DNA of 64,000 nucleotides from Eulemur rufifrons (GCF_041146395.1 NC_090989.1:218210843-218274842), one strand, 5' to 3'. Counted from the first letter of the stretch, positions 14,001 to 25,924 are shown. Notes: generated from the letters alone by a model not told the origin. Translations and numbers: made by a program.

Positions 14001-14967
14001 GAAGTGAGAAATTGTACAAGGCAGTCTAAAATCTATGATCCCAATGTTGTCCTTGTAATTCTGTACTTTTAAAAGTTGCTAAAAAACAATCCTAGGGTAG
14101 ATGGCTGATGTAATTTCAAACTGCATAGGAATTAGTTTTGACTTTGGGAAATATTAGTTCCATAGAATAATACAGATTTTTTTTTTCTTGTCTGTTAAAT
14201 TTTTGCTATCATTTTATAATATAGCACTTTGGAGTTAAAAAAACAAATTAGAGGCCCCAGACTAGAAGACATAAAAAGTCCTCCCTTCCCCTTTATTATC
14301 ACTTTTTATAACAAATGTACTAAAGAGAAGAAATATAAAGAATTACTATTTACTTTGTATCTTCTCTATCTACCTCTTCTTTGCCAAAAAAATGATTAGA
14401 GAGAAAATGTTTACATGAAATGGCATTGGGACCCTGGCTTCTGATCTGCTCCCTTACTTTAATTTTTCTAGAAAAAATTGCTGGTGGTCATAATCCACAG
14501 ACTATATTTTTCAGCTGAAGACACAATAAGCACCAAAATCAAGTTTTTTTCATAGTTGGAAATCCAAAGGAAAAAAGTATTTTATATGTTCTGGTGAAAA
14601 ATAGGAAATACCTATTGTTTGGTCAAAAAAGTCACGGACCTTACAATATTATCTGTGGCCTAATTCTTGAAACAGGAAAATGGCTACAAATACTTCCCCC
14701 CCGCATGATGTACCATCTTGACAAGGCTTTGATGTCACTGACAGAAATAGAGTTTACACAGAGGCCGTGCATTATAGTTATTCCTTTGTAGGGTTATTTC
14801 TGAATTGGTACCATCCTGCTGTTGACTAGAGATGAAAACTCTGGCTGGGAAAATAAAATCCTGATTGTCTAACATAAAGGTAACATGTAACACAGAAGGT
14901 AAATAATATGAGAGAGCCTGACTGAACCTCCGTTGCTAGTAGGTATGGTATTTAAGCCACAGTGCAT

Positions 14968-15032
14968 GTGCATGTATAAGTAATAGTCATATATAATATC
15001 TCCCATATTATATACTTATTACATACATGCAC
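14968..15032 (-). other. AU-rich RNA hairpin in the RORB 3' UTR
   Basis: Two arms about 28 and 32 nt long pair around a 5-nt GGGAG loop, read on the mRNA strand. Pairing runs as a 10-bp base stem (GUGCAUGUAU with AUACAUGCAC), a 6-bp stem, a small internal loop, and a 10-bp top stem: 26 bp in all. It lies about 460 nt after the stop. The 5' arm includes UGCAUG, an Rbfox-type word. It could be a protein-binding or stability element or a precursor-like small-RNA hairpin; I do not recognise it as a named miRNA. Confidence 0.6.
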
Positions 15033-15490
15033 AGTACTTCCCAAGACAGCTACAAATTTACACATGCATCAACTATCTAAAAACATAGAAATAGGTAAGC
15101 CTATTCAGTGGAATTTTCTTAAATTATATTTGAACAATCAACAGGAAAAGTAATCATGTAAAGTACCGCTCTGTTCTCGTATATATCTACAATAAAATTC
15201 TATAAACAGTTGTCTCCCAAAACATACCCGAAAAAATAAAAAAAAGGATAACACCCAGTGTCCTATATTTGTATATTTATGGTCATTTCAAAAACAAACA
15301 AACAAATAAAAGAGCCCCACTCAGGTGCATATTTACATTCTTCAAACTGTAGCGGTGAAAAATAATTCTATTAAGTGCAGGACATTCCTAATGTTGCAGT
15401 AGTGACATTTTCCTTAAGTCTTCATGAACACATTGCTTTTGTCTTAATGGTGATGCATTCCATGACTATGAGATAGTTCTCTCGTCCCCT

Positions 15491-15646
15491 TCATTTGCAG
15501 ACGGTGGCACAGTCAGGATTAAAGAGCTCCTTGTATAACGGAGGAAACAGTGTATTCACTATGTCTGGATGAGATTGCTTAAATACCTGCAGCTTCTCCC
15601 CGTGCAAGTTGCAAACTGCTGTGATGGTTGGTATCTTGGCTATTAA
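15491..15646 (-). CDS. RORB: RORB exon 10, coding part: helices 10-12, AF-2 and stop
   Basis: The coding part of the last exon is 156 nt, residues 409-459 plus TGA. It begins [20 protein letters not shown] and carries the activation function helix PLYKELF (residues 444-450), whose Glu and aliphatic residues clamp coactivator LxxLL helices. It ends NPDCATVCK; from memory human has a different residue at the Val two before the final Lys, a conservative change at a tolerant position. The acceptor has a long pyrimidine run followed by CATTTTGCAG. The stop is read from bases 15491-15493. Confidence 0.97.
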   Translation of the reverse strand, partial: LIAKIPTITAVCNLHGEKLQVFKQSHPDIVNTLFPPLYKELFNPDCATVCK

Positions 15647-15924
15647 CTGCAAAATGGAGAGACAGGGAGGGAGACAAAGAGGGAAGCTCATTAGTGCTCT
15701 GTCTTCAGAATCAGTGTCCTTTCTGGCCCCAGATGAAGGTAAGTGGCTTTGGCAAAAGATGTTCAGAAAGAAAGAAGGTTCACTTTCAGTTTCTCTTTTA
15801 GAACAAAACAAAACAAAATATACCCCCCAACGTCATCTCCAAGAGGAAAAATAAAGAGAAAGAAAGCAAGCAGGACCAAGCTTCCTGATTCATTGTTCTT
15901 AAATAAATTATGTATGGGAGGTAG

Positions 15925-16140
15925 TCTAGTTTAATAGTTACAAGTGGGTGCTCTGTAGGCAGGCTGTCTGAGTTCCAAAATAGCTTAATGATGGTGCGGC
16001 TGTGACGTACTCTATATCTCAGTTTGCTCGTTTATGAAATGGGCTTAGTAATAAGACCGACTTCATTGGGTTGCTGTGTGCACCGGGTGACGTAATTCCT
16101 ATAAGTGTTAAAAATACTGTAGGCGTGAAGCATAAATGTT
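15925..16140 (+). repeat. MIR SINE
   Basis: Follows MIR order: a TGTCTGAGTTCCAAA core, TATCTCAGTTTGCTCGTTTA TGAAATGG, GGTTGCTGTG, and a degraded tail. Heavily diverged. Confidence 0.65.
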
Positions 16141-16527
16141 AGCTAACTTTATTAGTATCCATCATTTCCCACAGATTTTTGTGACTTGAATATTAGATTT
16201 TTTGGTTTGGAAGGGAACAATGTTAGGAACATATAACCTAAACTGCACCAGGTATGATCCACAATGATATAGACTGCTTGGCTCTCAAACTCACTAAACC
16301 CACTGTGTCTCTCTAATCCCTTTCCGTTGTATTCCATAACATGAAACCTATGTTTAATCAACAGAAAATGTGAGAGGTCACTGGCACTTAGCTTCTTTAG
16401 GGAGTTGCTTTAAAAATGAGTAGGAGAATATCCACTTATAATTGCTAGGTTTTGATATATGTGTATCATGTAGGATATAATTTTTTGAGTTAAAATACCC
16501 AGAAGGCAGTGTTTTATAATAATGTAA

Positions 16528-16915
16528 CACATTAACTGCTACACTAGAAAAAAAAGTTTTTTTCCTTGGGGACATGGTGTTTTATTACGAAAATAGAATA
16601 AAAACTTCCAAAACAAAACAATCCTTTCTAATTTAATGAAAAATTTGTTATTTGTATTCTGTCGTGAGTTGTATGCAATTAAATTGTCAACATTAATTGT
16701 AACAATGAGAACATCAACAAGTAAGATTTTCGTGACTCAACTGCAGGGTTTTGCCCAGGGGGCCACCCATCACGTGACATGTATGCTACAGCATGGAGTT
16801 GCCTGCACACCACACGGCTCCCAGGGTAAAGAGACGTGTGAGTTACATACGCTTCACGAGGCCCCGGGCTCAAAACTAGCACAAGTTAAATACAGCACAT
16901 ATGGCAGTTAATGTG
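16528..16915. mobile_element. piggyBac-like non-autonomous DNA transposon
   Basis: A 388-bp unit begins CACATTAACTGC and ends with its exact reverse complement GCAGTTAATGTG. It is flanked by GTAA (16524-16527) and TTAA (16916-16919), consistent with the TTAA target of the piggyBac superfamily with one mutated copy. The interior is GC-richer with several CpGs and encodes no transposase. Mouse lemur is known to have had recent piggyBac activity, which would suit this host. The superfamily assignment is inference from the ends. Confidence 0.55.
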
Positions 16916-17789
16916 TTAAAATGTCCATAGTTTGCTAAATGCCATAGAGGTTTAAGGAGATGAACAATTCCAGCTTTTAACATACTTATAGTTCAGGAAT
17001 ACTTTGACTACATCATTTAGTGTCAAAATTACCTTAAACAAATGTCATCATTATCAAATTACTGTGAGAAATATGTTCTTGTATAGAGAACACTCGTACA
17101 AAAGATAAGCATGATAGTTCATATAGCTGACTAAAGATACACTTGAAAGTGATGATAAAATATGATTAAATAAAACCCATCTCATCACCAATTAAGCTCA
17201 TCGTGCTCCCTACCCTGTTCAACAACAAGAATCCACTTCAGTCTTTGAAGTAAAAGAGGAAATAGATAATTAGTTACTTTGTGGTTTTTCAAAATCAGAA
17301 ATTTCCAATCTTTCATTAACTTTCCTTTTATCAGCTAATGACTATATAACCACACTATGAGCAATTTAAAAATAGCATCAGGATTAGAGCTGTTGACACA
17401 TTCATTAAAGGAATCTAGACTACCCCAAGCAGTTTTGGGTGTCAGACTTTCCAACCCAGCCACCTCCACTGCTATTTACAGACAGGTATAGAAATGGAAA
17501 ATGTGGAATCTTTGTCATATAGAGTGGATGTTAGACAACTGAGAATCAAAACCTTCTCTCCAACATTATGAATTAAATTTTTTTTCATGATACTCCACAA
17601 CAGTGAAGTGCATGCCTGCTCTCTGCTTGACATCAGAATGCACAGAACAGTTATGGTTCTTATTTGTAGAACCAAATAATTTGAAGAGACAGGTGGGAAT
17701 AAAGCTGCCACGGTCAAAAACAGACTGAAAAGCTCTGGTGAGCTATGGTGAGTGCCTTGGAAGAACGGTCGGGGGAGAAGTGGTAGATA

Positions 17790-18075
17790 AGAGAATGCCC
17801 TGACTTCTCGAGGCAGGCCTAGGAAGGCTTCCCTGAAAAAGTGACGCTGAAGCTTAGAGCTGGTGGAAGAATGAGAGCTAACGAGGTGCTGGGGCGGAGG
17901 ATACATAATAGAGCCCAGGATCACATGCAAAGATGCTGCAGTACTTGGTGCACTGGAAGAGCCGAAGGCAGTTCGGGGTTATTGGAGTCATGGTAAGGAT
18001 GATGCTGGAGACACGTTCATGGCCAGATTATATAAGCCCTCATGTTCCACGTTATGGTCTTTGGAAGGGTTTTAT
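17790..18075 (+). repeat. Ancient LINE-type (L2-like) repeat fragment
   Basis: Phrases such as GGAAGGCTTCCCTGAAAAAG TGACGCTGAAGC and CATGGCCAGATTATATAAGC match a common old mammalian interspersed repeat. The exact family is not certain to me. The same repeat recurs at 41985-42900. Confidence 0.45.
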
Positions 18076-18411
18076 CCAAAAAAAAAAAAAAAGAAAGAAA
18101 GATGATCAGAATTCCATTCTGAAAGACTCACTTTGGGTCCAGGGTGAAAAACTGTCTTTTCTATATTTTCATAGGTACAGAGTGTACAAGTGTCCACTTA
18201 ACTGGAATCCCTTGGGAAGTTATTCAGGCTCTCTTAACCAGCTGGCTCACACAGAAGGAGACTACAACAATTTAGGAACACTTCTTGCACATGACAATTC
18301 TCCCTGAAATAGCTGTTGAATGCAGAGAGGCTTTGAAAGCTTTCTACAATCATCTTCAGTTGAGTTGATGATGTGCAGAGCTCCTGAAACTTCCAGATGC
18401 AACTCCATGAT

Positions 18412-18600
18412 CGTCAATCTTTAGTGTTTGTAAGAGTCAATGAGGGGTCTCCTAAAAATGCAGATTACTGGGACCTACTCCTAGGGTTTCAGTGTCAGTA
18501 AGTCTGGGTGAAGCTCACACTCCAAGTTTGAAACAAACATCCCCTGCAGATACTGATATAGTGCGTCGATGGGATAGACTTTAAGAAATACTACTTCAGA
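18412..18600 (+). repeat. MER5-like hAT-Charlie fossil
   Basis: AAAAATGCAGATTACTGGGA CCTACTCCTAGGGTTTCAG, then AGTCTGGGTGAAGC and GATACTGATATAG, follow the MER5A consensus order. Ends are approximate. Confidence 0.6.
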
Positions 18601-18849
18601 CGTTCAAGTTTTATAAATTTACAGCTGGCTTGCACAGGTGAAAAGTAAGTTCTATATTGTTTTTGGAACAGTCTCATGAGCAGAATGTAAAGTGACCTCC
18701 TTTTCAGGAAGCAGACAAGGAAGTTCTCCTATCTAGAGAGGGAGGTTGTCGCTTGCTTAGTTCTCTTAGTTTGGTGAAGGACAACTAAAGGATTCCTGAG
18801 TTCCCTGGGACACACAAGTGGTACATAGAGAGGACTGGCCTGTTGATAA

Positions 18850-19075
18850 AGAACATGGTTTTGGAGGCAAGCTGCCTGGGCTTGAATCCTAGCTCTGCCC
18901 TTCACAGCTATGTGATCCCTGGGCAAGTCGCATAGCTGCTCAGTTTCCTTATCCATCAAATGGTGATGATAACAGTCCCTGCCTCAGAGGGACGTTGTGA
19001 GGATTAAATGAGTCAACATCAATTTTTTGACAGTGGTGCCTGGCACACAGTGGTGACATACGTGGTAGCTGTCAT
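18850..19075 (+). repeat. MIR SINE
   Basis: Well preserved: GGGCTTGAATCCTAGCTCTG, CTCAGTTTCCTTATCCATCA, GTTGTGAGGATTAAATGAGT and a GGTGCCTGGCACACAGT tail, all in MIR order. Confidence 0.85.
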
Positions 19076-19253
19076 GCTTCCATTCCCACATAATGCTTCC
19101 TTCAAGCAGAGAAGGAGTCAAGGCCACATTTTTCAATCAAATGACAAACAGGGCAGGAAACCAGCTTAGCTCTTAACCAAGCACCAAAAGTGTTTCTGTA
19201 TATTACATATCTACATGGGAAAATCAGCCGTTTACTTTTATTAAAATGGCAAG

Positions 19254-19416
19254 GCACCCCCGACCTAAGCTATCCATGTAACACAAGATATCCATGTAAC
19301 ACAAACATTTGTATCCCCCTAATATGATGAAGTAAAAAAAAAGTCCTGTTTTAATGATATCACTGTTTGTCACATTTAAACATTACTAAATAAATATCTC
19401 TATTGGTAAAAAAAAA
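19254..19416 (+). mobile_element. 5'-truncated L1 tail with probable 3' transduction
   Basis: Bases 19254-19342 look like a primate L1 3' end and finish in an A-run. They are followed by about 65 bp of unrelated sequence with an AATAAA word and then a second A-run. The whole unit is flanked by AAAATGGCAAG (19243-19253 and 19418-19428), and the insertion site reads TT/AAAA, the L1 endonuclease preference. One L1 transcript that read through its first polyadenylation site explains this. A 16-bp phrase (ATCCATGTAACACAAG/A) is repeated within the L1 part. Confidence 0.65.
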
Positions 19417-19478
19417 TAAAATGGCAAGAGAATAATCATATTACTTTCCATTTTCCTGTAGCAGTTCAAGTAAGTTGC

Positions 19479-19770
19479 TTTTTTTTTTTTTGAGACAAAG
19501 AATCTTATTCTGTTGCCCAGGCTACAGTGCCATGGTGTCAACCTAGCTCACAGCAACCTCAAACTCCTGGGCTTGTCAAGCGATCCTCCTGCCTCAGCCT
19601 CCTGAGAAGCTGGGACTACAGGCACGTGCCAAAATGCCCAGCTAATTTTTTCTATTTTCAGTAGAGACGGGTTTTGCTCTTGCTTAGGCTGGTCTCAAAT
19701 TCCTGAGATCAAGCGATCCTCCCACTTTGGCCTCCCCTAGGGTTACAGGCGTGAGCCACCGTGCCCAGCT
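19479..19770 (-). repeat. Alu SINE, minus strand
   Basis: T-run, then GAGACAAAGAATCTTATTCT, both arms with GTAGAGACGGG, and terminal GAGCCACCGTGCCCAGC. An older, diverged dimeric Alu. Confidence 0.93.
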
Positions 19771-19860
19771 CTAGTTGCACGTTTTATTAACTGTGATTCA
19801 TAAAGTAGAATCCAATGTACTACAATTCTTGAAGCACCTCTCTGCTTTTTAATTTGTTTG

Positions 19861-19984
19861 CCTTTTTTAGAGACAAGGGCTTACTGTGTTGCCCAGGCTG
19901 GTCTTGAACTCCTGGGTTTAAGTGATCCTCTCACTTTAACCTAGTAAGTAGCTGAAACTACAGGTGTGCACTACCACACCCAGC
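19861..19984 (-). repeat. Alu monomer (FLAM-like), minus strand
   Basis: A single Alu arm: TTAGAGACAAGGGCTTACTG, GTCTTGAACTCCTGGG, ending CACACCCAGC. There is no second arm, so it is a free left monomer or a truncated copy, 90 bp after another Alu in the same orientation. Confidence 0.8.
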
Positions 19985-21559
19985 TTCTCTCTGCTCCTTT
20001 AGTGAAGAGGTGGTGTGGAAATTAAATGTATATGAGGATGACTGAAACCCTTCTATAGTTGCTCATTTGTGCTGGCAATATTCAACTAGGTGTCTGATTT
20101 TGGAAAGTGAATAAGGACCCTTGCTCCTTTCCTGCCAAAAATTGGGGTTAAACAAGAGTCTGGCTCAGGGCCCAGTTCTGCCCTCTTTTCTGGATTTGGA
20201 TCCAGTCCCTGTTGTTCATCTGTAGAATGGGCCGAATGCTGAGAATTGCTTTTTGTTAAAGGGCAAGGAGAACACTTGAGCAAACAGCACCGAGAAAGGC
20301 AAAGAGCTTCCCCAGCCTCTACGCTCACAGAAGAGGCCGATTGCAAGACACCAATCAGCTGAGGAAACAGAAGTGCTGGCAGGGGTATCCATCACTCCAG
20401 AGGCGTGGTGGGCCAGGAGGCCTTGCGGAGGCAGCGGCAGCGCTTGTCAGAGCCCAGAAGGGCCTGGTGGTGGAAGCAGCAGGCAGTCACTTACTGCTCA
20501 TTAATATTATGCACTGCAGCCAGGGGACCCCCATTTCAAAGGGAGCTCAGAGCAGCCTCAGCAGCAGTTAATGGCTCAACAACTTTTTAAACAGCTGGGG
20601 AGGTGATCCAGAAGCACTTGGAGATGGAGGGGGTAGTCAATTTTAAATCATCATGAAATTCCTTCATGTTTAAATAATCCCCATGGCAGAAGTAGACAGA
20701 GGGTCTATAAAAAGGCATTTTCACACTCATCCCTTTCTTATGACAAGCATTTCTTATAAGAAGGAAGCTTTAGCTTATACCTACAGGGGTCTACAAAAAG
20801 AAAAAGCAGCTGTTTGAGAAGAGATAATAATCCTATACTTCTCTCCAGAGGGCGATTTTATGAGAAAATTCACAATATTATAACTGGTACATTTGATGTT
20901 GGGAAAATGGAACACGCAGAGGGCAGAACCAGTGATCTTGTTCATGTGGGCTTCCAGGCCATCAAGATGCCCTCCAACCTGAAGCAGGAAGCCGGCAATG
21001 GTTTGATCAAATTGGAAGAAACTTCAGGGGCACTGACAAGAGCAAGGTGCATAAAGTAAGGCTGAACACATCCTTTCACATGTCCATTCAATTTTCTTTG
21101 TTTGGTTTTTGTTGAACCAAACCTAGACACCTGGAGTAGAATAATAACTGTGATTCTGAGATATCTTTCCAGGTCATAAGTCCTCTGCTCCCCATTCCCG
21201 TCCCGTTCTTGGCATCCATGTTGTTGTGCATGTTCTTTCTACCCCGGGCCTGGCTGGCTAAAGTGGAAGTGGACACTTGACCCAGCTGGGGCTGGAATTT
21301 GCAATCAGACTGAGAGCCAGCAAGTTATCTTCTAAATGTAGCAGAAACTACAAGTAACCTAAGGAGCTAAGAGCTTGCTATATTTCATCATGAGGACCAG
21401 GGAAGTAGAGAAAACTGGTATTCAGAAAGGGAGAAGAATAAAGTAGATACCTGTACAGAGATAAACATGTAAGATGGAGAATTCTAAAGGCTTCCCAGTT
21501 CCTTGTTCCAGTACCTCCTGAATGGTGGCTGAATTTTTGACCTTGGGTTCTATGAGATA

Positions 21560-21645
21560 TCTATTATTTTATTTTTATTTTCTTGGCTTAAGTTAGTTGG
21601 AGTTGGTTCCTGTTACTTGTAACCAAAGAATCCTAATGAATACAT
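21560..21645 (+). repeat. Possible LTR end of an old MaLR-like element
   Basis: TTGGAGTTGGTTCCTGTTAC TTGTAACCAAAGAATCCTAA resembles the end of several old LTRs. The preceding sequence from about 21300 may belong to it, but I cannot define the start. Confidence 0.35.
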
Positions 21646-22909
21646 CAACTTGAAATTTGATAAGTGAGGAGTCATATCAAAGCCTCTCTTCTCATTTACA
21701 GACCATTAATCTGATGGACAACCCTTGGAATTTCTGGATCTTGGACCTATAGTGTACACCAGCAAACTATAAATAGCCAAAATAGATTGAAATAATCTGG
21801 CTGCTCATGGGAGTTCCTCAAGGAAACTGCCATGTGTCATTCACCATTCTCTCCTTGCACTTGGCACACAGCACCTATTCCTACTAAATGTAGGTTGAAG
21901 GAGAAAACTATCCCAGGAGAGAGCTATGTTTCTTGAGTCTAGATTTAAAATTTAAAAACTTGGGGGATCTGTGGAACTGTTTTCTACAATTTTGCCTATT
22001 CTTGCATTATTTTAAAGTCTATTTACTTTCTGGAGGAAGCCTGAGGGGGGCTTTGGAGAAGCTGGTTTTACCTCTGCCGTGGTTACACAGGTAGGTTAAC
22101 GTTGTGATAAGTCACTGAGCTATACACTTAGGACTCAAGAACGTCTCACTATGTGTGTTATACTTTAAAAAAGCATAGACATTTTAAAGTATAAAGCAAA
22201 TTTCTAACTAAAGAAAAAACGGAATGGGGAGGCTGAGACCACAAGGCACATCATCTAGGTGGGGGGTCCTCAAGTTCTCAGTAGACAGACTGTGCTGTTC
22301 AAGATGAAATTGAATCCAAATCCCAAGTCCCACCTGCTAGAATGCTAATATAAGACCTAGTGTCTTGCAAGAAGAATAAGCAAGCTTGAGGCATAAACAT
22401 TCCATCATTAATCATAGTGTAGTCTATTTTGATCTCATTGAGAACTCAGTAAAAATCAATGTAAACGACCTTTTGCAGTTTTCATTGATCTCTCAGTGAA
22501 TGTTTGCTCCATAGATTCCATCTGCAAACAACGTGGCTGTTTTTTCTAAATGTGTATAATAATAGTACTACTAATGTGAGAGTGGCCAGAAATGGTTTCT
22601 TTCAAGTAAAATCTCAATTATCAGTATGGCAAATAAAGTTCTTTAAGCCTTCCAACTTTTAAGCTTTTATTTAGTAACTTGATATTGCTATAGTGGAAAG
22701 ACAAGCTTCCCTCTCATGTTAAGGATACAGTTTTGTTATCTTTATGCTAGAAACAGCTATAGGAATTAAGAAGTTAGTGAACCTACTGGTATGTATTTTT
22801 CCCAGATCGTTCTATCGCAGTTCTCCCTGGGAAGGTGCAGATGTCTGAGTAAAAGAGCTTCTTTCTGAGACTCTCAGATATTTAGGAGTAGTTGCCCCAA
22901 AATTAAGAG

Positions 22910-23120
22910 TTCAGGCACTGGAATTGGCTTAATTAGGTTCAAATTCTGGCTCCCTCCCCTTGCAAGTTGATTAACCTTGGGCCAGATACATAATCACTTG
23001 AAGTTTCAACTTTCTCTTTTGTAAAGGGAAGTAAAGAGAGTGTAGTTTTGAGAAATAAATGCCAATCTATTTAGACTCTATCAGCACAGTGCCTGGCACA
23101 CAGCCAATGCTCAAGCCCTC
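22910..23120 (+). repeat. MIR SINE
   Basis: AGGTTCAAATTCTGGCTCCC, AACTTTCTCTTTTGTAAAGG and CACAGTGCCTGGCACACAGC occur in MIR order. Confidence 0.75.
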
Positions 23121-23582
23121 CTAACTGTCACCAATCCTTTTATCAGTCACGTGATTCTGATCCTGCACCACTTTTCATTGCAGTCATTGAGGCACTTGGT
23201 TGTTTCATCCACAGCATGTGAACTTATATCTCATAAGTTTACACATCTTGCACATTTGACCTGCAATAAATATTTGTTGAGTGAATAGAAATAATGAGTC
23301 TCATATAAACTTCCTACTTCACCCTATTTCCATGTCAGTGTTTCTTTTGCAGCATGAAAGCTGTGGCTATGATGTTGTATTCAGATAGTGCCTTATATCC
23401 TGCAGAGTTAAGGTTTCATAGTCAAGATAGCGTCTCACCTGGAAGGTGAATGGAATGCTCAGGACCCTCCCCTAGAGAAGGGGTTTTTGCTCAGACAGAA
23501 TCATGGAAATGAGAGGCCGTGTCTGAAGTAGGCAGGAGAGGTGAATCTCCCTCTTATCTGAACCTAAAGGAATCTAGATCAG

Positions 23583-23845
23583 TGATGCCCAATCGAAATA
23601 TAATGTGGGCTACAGATGTAATCTAAAAATTTCTAGTAGCCACATTAGAAAAAGAAAAAAAGAACAGGTAAAATTAATTTTATAATAAATTTCATGTAAC
23701 TCAAAATACCTAAAATATTATTTCAACATATAATCATAAAAAGTATAAATGAGGTATTTGAGGTTCTTTTTTTTCACACTAAGTCTTTGAAATTGTTGTA
23801 TATAGGCCTAAAGGTAGTGTTCAAGGTAGTGCTGCCCATGGCAAA
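23583..23845 (+). repeat. MER33-like hAT DNA transposon fossil
   Basis: TCGAAATATAATGTGGGCTA, TTTCTAGTAGCCACATTAGA and CACTAAGTCTTTGAAATTGT match a non-autonomous hAT family; the name MER33 is from memory. The 60115-60260 fragment carries the opposite half of the same family. Confidence 0.55.
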
Positions 23846-25684
23846 GTAGGCCAGAAGTCAAGAAATGAAGGGAGGGCCCCTCCTTCATCTCGCTGAGGCC
23901 ACATTAAAATATGATGGGTGTGTGCTGGGGAAGGCTGGACCTTTCAAACCTGATTATTTGGATTTAGGTCAATCTCCTCTATGTCAGAGGAGACTCTATG
24001 GATCCTGTATGGATTATACCGTTTTAAAAAGTCCAGCTTCTTCTCAGGGGTCCTGTGGGGGACCTGGAGAAAGGTCTAGTGTTTACTCTGGGGCTGTGCT
24101 GTGAAAGGGAGGATGTGCCTCCTCTGAGGCCCACTTGTCCATGGCAGTGAATTAAGCAAAAGCTCTAAAAAGATGAAACTTAAAGGAACAGGTTTGTCAC
24201 CACATGGTTCAGTCATTCTTCTTGGCCAGGATGCTCTCTTCCCACACTAACCTTAGATCGATTGCCACTGCATTTCCAATAACATGGCATAACCTTAGAC
24301 TCCAGTACTGCCTTGTGGATGAAGGGGTGTTGTCCGGACTTCATCCTGCTCAGCAAGAGCTTGGGAAGACTGACTGGAAAAGAGAAAGCCCTGCAGGGGA
24401 CAGGTTGTAATGCTCTGGCCAGCCAGGAATAAGAGGAAAGACAGGAGTGACATTCTGACCTTCCACAAAATAACTATAGACTCCTCCACATCCTAGAAGA
24501 ATTAGAAAGAGTTTGTCAGCATAGAACAGAAGTGTGGTGAGGTCCATGATTCCTGGAAAGCCAGCATGGATAGCACACAGCAAGGCACAAGTATTCAACG
24601 TTGAACATGTTTTGAGAAGTGAACTGAGGGCCTGGTACTCACGAACTGTTACAGTTGTGGCAAAATAAGAAACAACATTCCCTGTAAGCCTGCATGTGGA
24701 GTGGGCTTTGCCTCTGAGGTATACCAGGAGTTCTCCATGCCTTCCTGTTACATATATGTATTGTTAGAGAGTTTGCTATTTTCAAACTTTTCAAGACAGC
24801 TTTGAGCAAGAACACATCTCTAGGAGTGTTGTGTCTATTTGCAGGAGTGCTGGGAAAAAATAAATATGCTATCTAACAATATTTCATAATGCTAATTACC
24901 CAGGAGGCACAAAAGGAGGAGCTGGATTGGGGGTGGCCAACATCAAACAAGGCTCCAGCGACCAGCCTGACCCGGAGGCTGCATTTAGGAAAGGGCTGGA
25001 AACGTGCACCTGAGGGCAAGATGAGCAAAGTACATAGATCCGAGCTTTGCCCTTGGCTGTGAGTACACTGCCACAGCCTGGCCCCAGCTGGATTGGACCC
25101 TCCTTCTCCTCCATCTTCTGCCCCTAGGGTCAGGGCAACACGAAAGGCAGATCTAGTGACTTTAACAGAGGAAGCCCGAGAATAGAAGCGTCAACAGTGT
25201 TCCTTCCAGTCCAAACACTCACTGCCTTATCTCCTGCATTTCTCCTTCCCCAGCAGTGGTCCTGCTGTTCTCCACTGAGTGGAAAAATCGCTTCACAGGC
25301 TCCCAATCTTCACAGCGTCCTTCACCCGGGAAGTAAACCTCCCAGTGTGAGTCACAGCAGCCCCCAGAGCCCAAGGTGGTGAATCTCCTCCTGGGAGCCT
25401 GACGGGAACGCTGACTCTGAACCCAGGCTTTGCAAACACCGTATGTTTTGCAGCTTTGAGGCTGGAATATCATCCTAGGCTAAATGACCATAGTGCACAG
25501 AGAACTAATTCAGATCCGCAAGACTTGGCAACATCAGTCTTTTTCTTCACTTATTGTAATGGTAAAACATCGAAAGAGTACTTAAAACAGTCGCGCTGGA
25601 CTGAGCACAGCAGGGCAAGAGAAGACGTCCAGAGGAATCTTTGTTTTTCTTCTTTTGGGAGTCAAAGAATATCACACTGAAGAG

Positions 25685-25775
25685 ACCTCAAAGACCATGC
25701 AGTCCAACCTACTCATTTCCCAGACAAGAAAAGTGAAGCCCAGGGAACAGATGGGCTGCCTCCTCTAGTCATATG
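25685..25775 (-). repeat. Ancient SINE-like fragment
   Basis: AGACCTCAAAGACCATGCAG TCCAACC then CAGACAAGAAAAGTGAAGCC CAGG follows a pattern recurring at 32070-32190, 36205-36275, 50030-50145 and 55490-55590. It is probably an ancient MIR-like or related repeat on the minus strand. Confidence 0.4.
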
Positions 25776-25924
25776 GGGCTTAAAAATATATATGTATATT
25801 TATTTTAAATATATATGTATGTATTTTTTCATGAGTTTTAGTGAAAGTGACCAGTGTTATCTCATTTCCTGGCTTCTCAAATCCAGGTTCCAGCCAAATC
25901 TAACTATTATTTATAGCCTGAATA

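Larger units (their letters stand above)
7000..15490 (-). other. RORB: RORB 3' untranslated region (far end uncertain)
   Basis: Sequence after the stop codon has no other gene, few recognisable repeats over about 8 kb, and AU-rich blocks with local GC-rich islands. This fits the multi-kilobase 3' UTR known for RORB. It holds a strong hairpin (14968-15032), an old hAT fossil (10763-11022) and many AATAAA words on the minus strand, for example near 14292, 11762, 10127, 9187, 8530 and 7068. I cannot tell which is the used polyadenylation site, so the low-coordinate end is a guess from the known transcript length. Short open frames in it (such as a 140-codon one on the plus strand at 9926-10348) resemble no protein family. 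Confidence 0.4.

Noticed and set aside
17472..17930. 152-codon open frame on the minus strand in intron 9
   Set aside because: It overlaps an ancient repeat fragment and has no similarity to known proteins. No splice sites join it to RORB in frame.
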